Shown here one piece after another: positions 19,274 to 26,738 of a DNA stretch of 64,000 nucleotides. A program made the translations under genes and the position numbers. Origin of the DNA: Microbacterium sp. (GTDB lineage: Bacteria > Actinomycetota > Actinomycetes > Actinomycetales > Microbacteriaceae); NCBI RefSeq assembly GCF_031178445.1, contig NZ_JAPSIY010000002.1:424469-488468 (forward strand). Direction: 5' to 3'. Each line of letters opens with the position of its first letter. Position 1 is the first letter of the stretch. The notes beneath the pieces are model-generated. The model was not told where the DNA came from, did no database searches, and was given only the letters and a program-made list of their open reading frames with translations.

Positions 19274-19669
19274 TCACGACCAGGCGATGGGAAGCAGATG
19301 CTCCTCGCTGAGCGGAGCCAGCGGCACCGCGTCGAGTTCGCCGCGCTCCAGCCAGCGCAGCTCCGCCAGCTCGGCCTGAACCACGACGTCGGACGGTTCC
19401 GCGTGCACGGCGAAGGCCGTCGCGACCACGCGATGGCCGGGTTCGTTCGCCGCGGCGGAGACGAAGGTGCCGAGCGGTCGCAGCTGCGATTCGTCGATGC
19501 GCAGCGCCAGCTCCTCCTCCAGCTCGCGCACCAGCGTCTGCGCAGGCGTCTCACCGATCTCAGGCTTGCCTCCGGGCTGCATGAACCGGGTGGTGCCGCG
19601 CTTGCGCACCACGAGTGCACGCCCGGCGGCATCGACCACGACGGCGGCGCTGACGTGGATGTCAGGCAT
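19274..19669 (-). CDS. NUDIX hydrolase
   Basis: A 131-residue protein of the MutT-like fold, which cleaves nucleoside diphosphates linked to another group. The Nudix box runs from Gly34 to about residue 56: GKPEIGE, seven residues, then RELEEE. The glycine normally near its end is alanine here, which some members tolerate. The metal-binding Glu residues (49, 52, 53) are present. Start is the ATG at 19669, inside the last 8 nt of the FAD oxidase gene, so it is the last gene of a minus-strand operon. Substrate is unknown; a housekeeping role in removing oxidised or excess nucleotides is a common possibility. Confidence 0.88.
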   Translation of the reverse strand: MPDIHVSAAVVVDAAGRALVVRKRGTTRFMQPGGKPEIGETPAQTLVRELEEELALRIDESQLRPLGTFVSAAANEPGHRVVATAFAVHAEPSDVVVQAELAELRWLERGELDAVPLAPLSEEHLLPIAWS

Positions 19670-21023
19670 CGGCGAACACCTTCCCCGGGTTGAGGATCCC
19701 TTGCGGGTCGAAGACCTGAACGATCCTTCTCTGCAGCTCCCACTGGTCGTCGCCGAGTTCCTCGGCGAGCCAGCGGCTCTTGAGCGTGCCGATGCCGTGC
19801 TCGCCCGTGAGTGTGCCTCCCAGGCGCACCGCCGCGCGGAACAGTTCGTCGGCTGCAGCCCAGATGTGCGCAGGCACCTCGTCGCCGTCGAAGACGAAGT
19901 TCGGATGCAGGTTCCCGTCACCTGCGTGCGCGACAGTCGGGATGCGGACCCCGTACGCGTGCTCGATGCGTTCGATCTCGTCGAACATCGCCGCCATCGC
20001 ACTGCGCGGCACGGCGACATCCTCGATGAGGGTGGTGCCCATGGACGCGAGAGCGGGGTGGGTCGAGCGCCGGATGCGCAGCATCCGCTCGCCCTCGTCG
20101 GGATCGTCGGTGAGCGCCACGGCCCCGCCGGCGGAGGTGAGCACCTGAGCGATGAGCTCGGCCTCTTCGCGCGCCGCCGGTCCGTCGGTCTGGATGGTCA
20201 GCTGTGAGGCGCCGGGGGCGGGTGCGGGCAGGCCGAGCAGCGCGTGCACGCCCGCCAGGACTGTGGCGTCCATGAGCTCCATGATCGCCGGCTGCGCACC
20301 CGAAGCCGTCACCGCGGAAGAGGCCGCGGCGGCCGCGCGGACGGACGGGAACGAGGCGGTGAGGGTGCACACCACGCCCTCGATCAGGCGGCGCAGCTTC
20401 AGAGTGGCGCCGACGATCACGCCGAGCCTGCCCTCTGAGCCGATCACCAGCGAAGTGAGGTCCAGGCCGGTGACGCCCTTGACGGTGCGGTGGCCCAGCC
20501 GCAGCAGCCGGCCGTCGGCGAGCACGATGTCCACCCCGAGCACGGCATCGCGCACGACCCCGTACTTGGCGCACAGCAGGCCGCCGGCACCGGTGGCGAT
20601 GTTCCCTCCCACGGTCGAGATCTCGCGACTGGCGGGATCAGGGGCCCACCACACCCCGTGCTCGGCGAGCTGGGCGTTCAGCGCCGCGTTGATGATGCCT
20701 GGCTCCACCACGGCGATGAGGTCGTCGGGGCGTACCTCGAGGATGCGGTTCATGTCGGCTGTCGACAGCACGATCTCGCCGGGTCCGGCGTTGGCGGCGC
20801 CCGCCAGCCCGGTGCCGGCCCCGCGGACGACCACGGGCACCGCGGTCTGCGAGGCGATGCGCATGGTGCGCTGCACATCGTCGACGGTGCGAGCGCGTAC
20901 GACGGCGAGGGGGCGGCCGGGGGATCGATGCCCGCTGGCATCCGCACGCGCTGCTTCGAGCGATTCGGCAGTCGTGTCGACGATCTCGCCCAGTTCGTCG
21001 CGGAGACGATCGACGATGTTCAC
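19662..21023 (-). CDS. FAD-linked D-2-hydroxyacid oxidase/dehydrogenase (GlcD/DLD-like)
   Basis: A 453-residue flavoprotein with an N-terminal PCMH FAD-binding domain (VVRGAGTGLAGAAN, STVGGNIATGAGGLLCAKYG) and a C-terminal FAD-oxidase domain ending with HAGDGNLHPNF and GEHGIGTLKSRWL, which hold the metal and substrate residues. Such enzymes oxidise D-lactate, glycolate or D-2-hydroxyglutarate and pass electrons to quinone or cytochrome. No separate GlcE/GlcF genes are present, so a single-subunit D-lactate dehydrogenase is more likely than glycolate oxidase. The GTG at 21023 forms a GTGA overlap with the stop of the upstream DUF2568 gene. A longer in-frame reading upstream would run through that gene and is rejected. 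Confidence 0.92.
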   Translation of the reverse strand: MNIVDRLRDELGEIVDTTAESLEAARADASGHRSPGRPLAVVRARTVDDVQRTMRIASQTAVPVVVRGAGTGLAGAANAGPGEIVLSTADMNRILEVRPDDLIAVVEPGIINAALNAQLAEHGVWWAPDPASREISTVGGNIATGAGGLLCAKYGVVRDAVLGVDIVLADGRLLRLGHRTVKGVTGLDLTSLVIGSEGRLGVIVGATLKLRRLIEGVVCTLTASFPSVRAAAAASSAVTASGAQPAIMELMDATVLAGVHALLGLPAPAPGASQLTIQTDGPAAREEAELIAQVLTSAGGAVALTDDPDEGERMLRIRRSTHPALASMGTTLIEDVAVPRSAMAAMFDEIERIEHAYGVRIPTVAHAGDGNLHPNFVFDGDEVPAHIWAAADELFRAAVRLGGTLTGEHGIGTLKSRWLAEELGDDQWELQRRIVQVFDPQGILNPGKVFADA

Positions 21024-21391
21024 GCCAGGGCCCGACGACCCGCCACGACTCCGGCCGACACGGCCACGACGGCGAATGCGATTCCGGCCCACGCGGCATC
21101 CATCGACCACCACGCGAGAGTCACGCCGGCGTAGATGATCAGCTCGACGGCGGCACGCAGGAACGGGTGCAGCTGCAGCACAGGGCGGGGGGAGAGGAAC
21201 AGCGCCCACACGAGCAGCACGATCAGGGGCGCGCCGATGCCGACGACGATGTTCCACGGCAGAGGCCAGGTCGCGAAGCCCCACAGAGCGAGTGTCGCGA
21301 GAGAGGCCACGAGGACCAGCGTCCGGACGATGTCGAGCGGTGTGAGCGCCGGGCGGTTCACACCCGGTTCGGTGACGGAGTCCTGGGCCAT
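21020..21391 (-). CDS. YrdB/DUF2568-family small membrane protein
   Basis: A 123-residue protein with four hydrophobic segments: LVLVASLATLALWGFATW, WNIVVGIGAPLIVLLVWALF, AAVELIIYAGVTLAWW and AGIAFAVVAVSAGVVAG. The short polar N-terminus is cytoplasmic or outside. The PRPVLQLHP loop between spans two and three matches what I recall of the YrdB (DUF2568) family. Its function is unknown. The ATG at 21391 lies nine bases after the stop of the large sigma-fusion gene, and its stop overlaps the start of the FAD oxidase gene, so it belongs to that operon. Confidence 0.8.
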   Translation of the reverse strand: MAQDSVTEPGVNRPALTPLDIVRTLVLVASLATLALWGFATWPLPWNIVVGIGAPLIVLLVWALFLSPRPVLQLHPFLRAAVELIIYAGVTLAWWSMDAAWAGIAFAVVAVSAGVVAGRRALA

Positions 21392-21400
21392 GACTCCAGT

Positions 21401-23488
21401 CTATTCGGCCGAGGAGGGCTCCTCGGCGGCCGCGGTGACGGCGGTCGTGAGGGCTGCGACCGCGTCTGCAGGCTCCGCAGCAGCGGTGCTCACCGCGTCC
21501 GAGGCCGAGGCAGACTCCTGTGTGTCTGCGGGATCGGGGGAGGCGACGGTCGACGGCTCCGCTTGCGCTGTGTCGGACGTCTGCTCGGTCGAAGGCTGCT
21601 CGGTCGAAGGCTGCTCGGTCGAAGGCTGCGCAGTCGAAGACTCCGCGGGCTCCTCAGCCGGCGGCTGCACGTTCGTGTCACCCGGCAGTGTGCCGTCGCC
21701 CAGCTGTTCCCCAGCGGAGGGCTCGTCGGGTTCCGGAACCTGCTGCGCCGGGTCCTCAGGGTCTTCGGGGTCGGGCAGCGAACCGGGCTGGTGGAGGCTC
21801 CACAGCGTCGTGCTCTGCCAGTCCCCGGGAACACCGTCGATGATCACGCGGAACCACACCGTCGCGTCGCCGATGATCTCGATGGGATTCGGACGCAGAC
21901 TGACCACACCGGTCCCGGCTTCGTCGAGCAGGATCTCGCTTCCTCGCGCGGCCGACGCTTGGACCATCCGTGCTTGAACGGTCGAGCCCGGTGCGGCGTG
22001 CACCGGCACGAGATAGTGAATGCGTCCCTGGTCGTCCCTGATGATCGTCGCGGCTTCCCAGGTCAAGGTGCCGGGATCGGTCTCGCCAGGATCGGTTCCG
22101 GGATCCGTGCCAGGGTCCGTTCCGGGACCGGTACCCGGATCCGTGCCGGGGTTCGTCCCGGGATCCGTACCGGGGTCCGTGCCCGGATCGGTGCCCGGCT
22201 CGGTGGTCTCCGGTGGGACGACCGGAACGGGCGGGGGAGCGGCCGGTGCAGCGACGGTCTCCTCGGCGGCCGGCGGCTCCGGCGCCTCCTCCGGCTCGGG
22301 GGCCGGGGATGCTTCGTCGGCGACCTCGATGACCACGGGGTCCTCGATCGTCATGGACGCGTCGGGTGACACCTCGGACGGAATGGACGTCGAATTCGTC
22401 TCCGATGCGCTCGGCTGGGAGGTCGCGGGGGCAGAAGGCAGCATGCCCGGCACGACAGCTGCGGCGGCGACCACGCCGGCGACCACGAGGGCCGCCGATC
22501 CGGCGCCGACCAGCGCCCCGACTCCGCTCAGCCCGCCGGCCGCGGAGGAGGACGAGGCTCCGGCGGACGCACTGCCCGCAACGCTGCCGCCGGTGCCGAG
22601 GGACGCTGCTCCGCCGGCTGTGACGACGACCGCCCCCTCGACCACGTTCGAAGGCATCGCCGCGAGCGCCACGATGGGGGTGCCGCCGCCCTGCAGGGTG
22701 GCGAGGTAGCCGCTCGCGCCGGTGGCTCCCAGCACGAGGGGCAGCAGCACGAGGGCCAGACGGTTGGACACGTCCTTGGCCTCGGCTGCGACGATCATGC
22801 AGCGAGTGCACTCATCGAGGTGCTTCTCGAGCCGCTTGTGGTCGCGCGTGCCCAGGTTGCCACGTGAGTACGCGCCGAGGTGCTCGATGGTCCACTGACA
22901 GTCGGAACCGGCGGCCGCACTGCGCAGGTGCGCCTGGATCCACGCCTCGCGCAGACCCTCCCTGGCGCGGAACGCCAGCTGCGAGACGGCGCCCGCCTTC
23001 ATCCCGAGCAGCGGTGCGATCTCGGCCGGTTTCATCCGCTCGATCTCGGAGTACCACAGCACCTCCTGCCAACGCGAGGGAAGGCTGCGGAACGCCTGTG
23101 CTGTGAGGCCCCGATCGAGCGCTTCGTCGGCGGCCTGATCGGTGCTGTCCGGGTCGGGAACCGCCTCCATCTCATCGATCGCGGTCTCACGTCGGGCGCG
23201 ACCCCAGGCGGCTGCGGTGTTGCGGATGCTGGTGAACAGGTACGCGCGGAACGACCCGTTCGGACCGCCGCCCTTCAGGATCGCCTGGTAGATGCGCGTG
23301 TACGACTCCTGCACCAGGTCGTCCGGATCGATGGAAGAGGTGATCGAGCGTGCGACCGCGGTCCCCGACGAGTAGTGGCGTCGCCACAGTTCGCCGAACG
23401 CCTCGGTATCGCCCGAGCGGGTACGCAGGACGAGATCGGCGTCCGCTGCGGCCGATCGATCCATGTCCTGGTCGTGCACGTTGTTCAT
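21401..23488 (-). CDS. ECF sigma factor fused to anti-sigma zinc motif, membrane and surface domains
   Basis: A 695-residue one-piece sigma/anti-sigma protein. Residues 20-100 form sigma region 2 (DPDDLVQESYTRIYQAI) and 128-190 region 4 (SLPSRWQEVLWYSEIERMKPAEIAPLL). A zinc anti-sigma motif H223-x3-C227-x2-C230 follows. Hydrophobic spans lie at 244-265 and 323-349, with a weaker one near 275-295. Residues 351-428 are Pro/Glu/Ser-rich; 429-474 are DPGT-type repeats; 475-567 look like a beta-rich domain (TIIRDDQGRIHYLVP, WFRVIIDG). The tail has PSTEQ repeats at 622-636. The membrane parts imply an envelope sensor that releases or repositions the sigma half. Which side the C-terminus faces depends on whether two or three spans are real. 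ATG start at 23488. Confidence 0.85.
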   Translation of the reverse strand: MNNVHDQDMDRSAAADADLVLRTRSGDTEAFGELWRRHYSSGTAVARSITSSIDPDDLVQESYTRIYQAILKGGGPNGSFRAYLFTSIRNTAAAWGRARRETAIDEMEAVPDPDSTDQAADEALDRGLTAQAFRSLPSRWQEVLWYSEIERMKPAEIAPLLGMKAGAVSQLAFRAREGLREAWIQAHLRSAAAGSDCQWTIEHLGAYSRGNLGTRDHKRLEKHLDECTRCMIVAAEAKDVSNRLALVLLPLVLGATGASGYLATLQGGGTPIVALAAMPSNVVEGAVVVTAGGAASLGTGGSVAGSASAGASSSSAAGGLSGVGALVGAGSAALVVAGVVAAAAVVPGMLPSAPATSQPSASETNSTSIPSEVSPDASMTIEDPVVIEVADEASPAPEPEEAPEPPAAEETVAAPAAPPPVPVVPPETTEPGTDPGTDPGTDPGTNPGTDPGTGPGTDPGTDPGTDPGETDPGTLTWEAATIIRDDQGRIHYLVPVHAAPGSTVQARMVQASAARGSEILLDEAGTGVVSLRPNPIEIIGDATVWFRVIIDGVPGDWQSTTLWSLHQPGSLPDPEDPEDPAQQVPEPDEPSAGEQLGDGTLPGDTNVQPPAEEPAESSTAQPSTEQPSTEQPSTEQTSDTAQAEPSTVASPDPADTQESASASDAVSTAAAEPADAVAALTTAVTAAAEEPSSAE
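21581..21640. repeat. 15-bp tandem repeat coding PSTEQ
   Basis: The 15-bp unit CTGCTCGGTCGAAGG occurs at 21581, 21596 and 21611, with a diverged fourth copy at 21626. It encodes PSTEQ units in the tail of the sigma-fusion protein. Exact copies suggest recent expansion. Confidence 0.85.
22068..22203. repeat. 12-bp degenerate repeat coding DPGT
   Basis: About eleven 12-bp units encode (D/N/G)PGT between residues 429 and 474 of the sigma-fusion protein. The DNA copies vary at silent positions while the peptide is kept, which suggests selection for a Pro/Gly-rich linker. Confidence 0.85.
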
Positions 23489-23640
23489 CCCATCAGTGAG
23501 CGCGGGAACGCTCTCACAAGAAGAGACGCGTGAACCATCGATTCATCACGCGCCTCATCCATTCTCACCCGAAAAACAGGTCGCGGCCACCCCTGTGCAT
23601 AACTCGCAGACGAGGCATCCGCCGATCTCGGATTCTTTTT

Positions 23641-23667
23641 CGGGACCCGCGTAATGAACCGGGTTCC
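23641..23667 (-). promoter_or_regulatory. candidate ECF-type promoter for the sigma-fusion gene
   Basis: On the minus strand, GGAACC (23667-23662) followed after about 16 bases by GTCCCG resembles ECF -35/-10 elements; the GGAAC box is typical of ECF autoregulation. It also lies in an 11-bp palindrome (GAACCGGGTTC, 23656-23666). The leader to the ATG would be about 150 nt. Confidence 0.3.
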
Positions 23668-23817
23668 TCGTCGTCTCATTCTGTAGAGCGGTTCTGAAGC
23701 CCCACCGGGGGGCGGCGGCTGAAGGGCCCGATGCCAGGTATGACGCATCGATCGGTCAGGTTCCGGAAGCCTCGGGGGAGGAGTTTCCGGACCTGGCCAG
23801 CTCGCTGGGGACCGAGA

Positions 23818-23845
23818 GGCCGCCGTGCTGGGGAGCACGGCGGCC
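23818..23845. terminator. strong hairpin after nagA
   Basis: GGCCGCCGTGCT (23818-23829) pairs perfectly with AGCACGGCGGCC (23834-23845) around a GGGG loop. It lies 22 bp beyond the nagA stop on the minus strand. No T tract. Confidence 0.7.
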
Positions 23846-23867
23846 GCTCGCTTTCCGCGTGGAACTC

Positions 23868-25055
23868 TCAGCCCGAGTGACGCAGCCGCGCGGGCGCAGC
23901 ACCGCTCCAGACGCCGCGCACCGACAGGGTGGCGTCCATCAGCACCGCGTCGGCGATGTAGCCCTCCTGCAGACGGCCGAGGCAGGAGCCGAATCCGATC
24001 GCAGCGGCCGGCGTCTCCGTGAGGGCGCGCACGGCTGCCGTCGGGTCGACCCCGGCCTCCACCGTGCGGCGCAGCGCGACGTCCTGGGTGAGCGTGGAGC
24101 CGGCGATGGAACCGGTGTCATCCGCACGGGCGATGCCGTCTTTCACGGTGACCTTCACCGCGCCGAGGTCGTAATGCCCGTCGGCGCTGCCCGCCGCGGC
24201 CATCGCATCCGTGATCAGCGCGACCCGGCCCGGGGCGGCGTCGAAGAGCAGTTTGATGACATGCGGGTGCAGGTGAATGTTGTCGGCGATCCCCTCGAGC
24301 ACGACACGGTGATCCGCGGCGGCGGCCAGCACCGGTCCCGGTGCGCGGTGGTGGATGCCGTTCATGGCGTTGAACGCGTGCGTGAGGATCGATGCGCCCG
24401 CTTCGAAGGCGGCACGCGCGATCGCGGCATCCGCGTCCGTGTGACCGACAGCCGCGGCAGCACCGGAATCCACGATCATGCGGATCGCCTCCATGCCGCC
24501 GGGCAGCTCGGGGGCGATGGTCACCTGCCGCACCGTGCCCCTCCCGGCATCCAGCAGCCGGGCGACGTCGTCCGCCTGCGGGTGGCGCAGCAGGCTCGGT
24601 TCGTGCGCCCCGTGGTGGCCGGGGTCGAGGAAGGGGCCTTCGAGATGGCTGCCCAGGATGTCGGCATCCGTGAGCATCAGGTCGGCGATCTCTTCCACCC
24701 GACGGGCGAGATCATCGATCGTTCCCGTGACCAGGGAGACCACGGCCCGGGTCGTCCCGTGCGAACGGTGCATGCGGCGGCCGGTGCGGATCGCCTCGAG
24801 GCCGTCATCGAAGGCCGCGCCCGCGCCGCCGTGGCCATGGATATCGATGAATCCCGGAGTGAGAACCGCGTCCGCGCCCGCTGCGGCGGTGGCGTCGATG
24901 ACCTCATCGGCATCCGTCCAGCCGGCGCCGGTGCCGCGCGCCGTGACCAGGCCCTCTTCGAAGCGCACCCAGGCGTCCTCGGTGATGGCGCCGCCGTCGA
25001 TGATGCGGGCGGAGTGGATGACCCGTGAGCGATGCGTGTCTGTGGTTTCGGTCAA
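23868..25055 (-). CDS. nagA: N-acetylglucosamine-6-phosphate deacetylase
   Basis: NagA removes the acetyl group from GlcNAc-6-phosphate, giving glucosamine-6-phosphate for NagB. The 395-residue amidohydrolase has the metal motif DIHGHG (His73, His75), HLEGPFL with the bridging Glu, VGHTDAD, THAFNAM and the catalytic Asp in LITDAMAAAG. These are the expected landmarks of the family in the expected order. Its ATG at 25055 overlaps the stop of the upstream hexosaminidase gene, so chitobiose-type oligosaccharides would be split and deacetylated by one operon. A strong hairpin follows the stop. Confidence 0.96.
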   Translation of the reverse strand: MTETTDTHRSRVIHSARIIDGGAITEDAWVRFEEGLVTARGTGAGWTDADEVIDATAAAGADAVLTPGFIDIHGHGGAGAAFDDGLEAIRTGRRMHRSHGTTRAVVSLVTGTIDDLARRVEEIADLMLTDADILGSHLEGPFLDPGHHGAHEPSLLRHPQADDVARLLDAGRGTVRQVTIAPELPGGMEAIRMIVDSGAAAAVGHTDADAAIARAAFEAGASILTHAFNAMNGIHHRAPGPVLAAAADHRVVLEGIADNIHLHPHVIKLLFDAAPGRVALITDAMAAAGSADGHYDLGAVKVTVKDGIARADDTGSIAGSTLTQDVALRRTVEAGVDPTAAVRALTETPAAAIGFGSCLGRLQEGYIADAVLMDATLSVRGVWSGAAPARLRHSG

Positions 25056-26569
25056 CGGGTGCTCCAGGGGATCTCGGCGATGGGGTGGTAACGGATGCCA
25101 TCAGACTGCCACAGCAGTGCCTGCCGGCCGATGCGGTGGCGCAGCGAATCGATGCGCCGCTCCGGGTTGTCCGCTGACGTCCAAGCGAGCTCGGCGACGG
25201 CCGCGATGCGCGGGTGCGTGAGCTGGTCTGCGTCGTGAAGGCTGCGCACGGTCTCGGTCCACAGCGGTGCCTCCACGCCGAGGATCGCCTCGTCGTCGAC
25301 CGGGAGTACCGCGGCCGGTTCCCAGTCGTATGCATCGCGTACGTCCGTCACGCCCGCCCATGACAGGCCGAGGGGGAAGTCGTCTGAGTACTTCATGTCG
25401 AGATAGCTCGCGTCGGCCGGCGATAGGATGAGACGCCCGCCCCTGTGCACGAAGTGCGCCGCCTCGGCGGCATGGGTGCCTTCGGGGGAAGTACGGCCCC
25501 AGTACTGCCCGACGGTGCCCTCCGCGATCCGGTCGACGGCGCCCGCCTCGTGCCAGGCGACAGGCGTCTTGCCGATTTCGACCACGAGAGCGGTGGCGCG
25601 CTCCATGAAGTATGCGAAGTCCGACTTGCTCGTGCCGAGCGACTCGTCGCCGCCGATGTGCAGGTAGGGGCCCGGCGTCAGCTCGGCAAGCTCGGTGAGC
25701 GCGTCGCGCACGAACCGCCAGGTGCGCTCCTGCCTGATGCGCACGCTGGAATGTCCGACGCCCCAGCCCGTGTAGGGCTCGCCTGCGACGGGAAGCGCCT
25801 GGCCCAGACGCGCGGCGTCGGCCAGCAGGTGATCGTTCATCACCGGATCCTCGACGAGCTCGGGATACGCCAGCCCGATCGCATGGGTGTGCCCTGGCAG
25901 GTCGATCTCGGGGACGATCGTGACGTGCCGTGATGCCGCGTGCGCCACGATCTCCCGGTAGTCGTCCTTGCTGTAGCAGCCGCCCTGATCGCCATTCGCA
26001 CTCGAGACCGAGGACATCTGCGAGAGCAGCGGCCACGAGTCGATGTGCAGGCGCCAGCCCTGATCGTCACTGAGGTGCAGGTGCACGTGGTTGAGCTTGA
26101 GCGCCGCCGCGCGGTCGATGACGGCCTTGACCTCCGCCACGGGGAAGAAGTGGCGGGCGACGTCCAGCATCATGCCGCGGTACGCGAAGCGCGGAGCATC
26201 CTCGATCCGCACGCGCTGCCAGCCCCAGCCCTCGTCGTCCTCGCGAAGCAGCTGCAGCAGCGTCTGGATGCCGTAGAAGAGACCCGCCGCGTCCGCCCCG
26301 GTGATCTCAATGACGTCGCCGACGCGCAGACGGTAGGCCTCGGCAGGCCCCGAGGTGGCGTCGAGGCGCAGCACGACGTCGCCCGGTCGAGGCTCACCCG
26401 CGACGAGCGGGATGCGGATGCCGCAGCGGGCCGCGACGCGTTCGATGAGCGCGGCCGCGGCGGACGCGTCGCCGATCACGCGCGTGCTGTCGCTCAGGCG
26501 CGTGCGGCCCGCATCCGAGATCGCCGACAGGGGCGCGGGAACGAGGGGGAGCGGATCAGGTAAGACCAT
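25052..26569 (-). CDS. GH20 beta-N-acetylhexosaminidase
   Basis: This 505-residue enzyme would release terminal GlcNAc from chitooligosaccharides or muropeptide sugars. Residues 1-125 are the GH20b-type N-terminal domain and the rest is the catalytic barrel. Key parts are FAYRGMMLDVARHF, HLHLSDDQGWR, EIDLPGHTHA and the catalytic Asp308-Glu309 pair in YLHIGGDE, which act by substrate-assisted catalysis. No signal peptide is visible, so it is probably cytoplasmic and works on imported disaccharides. I start it at the ATG at 26569; a TTG at 26575 would add two residues. It is divergent from glyA and coupled to nagA by a 4-nt overlap. Confidence 0.94.
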   Translation of the reverse strand: MVLPDPLPLVPAPLSAISDAGRTRLSDSTRVIGDASAAAALIERVAARCGIRIPLVAGEPRPGDVVLRLDATSGPAEAYRLRVGDVIEITGADAAGLFYGIQTLLQLLREDDEGWGWQRVRIEDAPRFAYRGMMLDVARHFFPVAEVKAVIDRAAALKLNHVHLHLSDDQGWRLHIDSWPLLSQMSSVSSANGDQGGCYSKDDYREIVAHAASRHVTIVPEIDLPGHTHAIGLAYPELVEDPVMNDHLLADAARLGQALPVAGEPYTGWGVGHSSVRIRQERTWRFVRDALTELAELTPGPYLHIGGDESLGTSKSDFAYFMERATALVVEIGKTPVAWHEAGAVDRIAEGTVGQYWGRTSPEGTHAAEAAHFVHRGGRLILSPADASYLDMKYSDDFPLGLSWAGVTDVRDAYDWEPAAVLPVDDEAILGVEAPLWTETVRSLHDADQLTHPRIAAVAELAWTSADNPERRIDSLRHRIGRQALLWQSDGIRYHPIAEIPWSTR

Positions 26570-26621
26570 GAACAAAACCTACCGCGCGACGCCTTCGCGC
26601 TCTGGATGAATCCGCTAAGCT

Positions 26622-26700
26622 TTCACCGTCGCGACTGGCGTCTGGGTGGGTCACCACCGGGGAGCGGCCTCATAGGAATCGACCGCGCGCCTGGGCCGAT
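26622..26700 (+). ncRNA. ZTP riboswitch (pfl motif) controlling glyA
   Basis: The leader holds the conserved pfl pieces in order: TCGCGACTGGCG near 26629-26640, a GGTGGGTCACC hairpin, CACCGGGGAGCG (26654-26665), and the 3' signature CGCGCCTGGGC (26686-26696). The RNA class binds ZTP or ZMP (AICAR), alarm molecules of low 10-formyltetrahydrofolate, and usually turns on folate one-carbon genes. A TAAGCT at 26616-26621 could be the -10 element. The aptamer ends about 40 nt before the glyA ATG, so control may act on ribosome access. Confidence 0.9.
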
Positions 26701-26738
26701 GAGGAACACCCCCTTCACCGTGTGAACAGGAGAACGTC

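Larger units (their letters stand above)
23489..23867. other. 379-bp intergenic region upstream of the sigma-fusion gene
   Basis: No convincing gene lies here. On the minus strand it holds the leader of the sigma-fusion gene, with a GTGAG/CTCAC inverted repeat at 23497-23517 just before its ribosome site, and a GGAACC element at 23662-23667. At the right end is the hairpin that follows nagA. Confidence 0.7.

Noticed and set aside
22068..22203. CRISPR-like array
   Set aside because: The 12-bp units have no spacers and keep a coding frame (DPGT); they are protein repeats.
23485..23838. 117-codon minus-strand frame upstream of the sigma-fusion gene
   Set aside because: Pro/Arg-rich translation with no similarity I recognise, starting inside the nagA terminator hairpin and lacking a ribosome site; treated as leader DNA.
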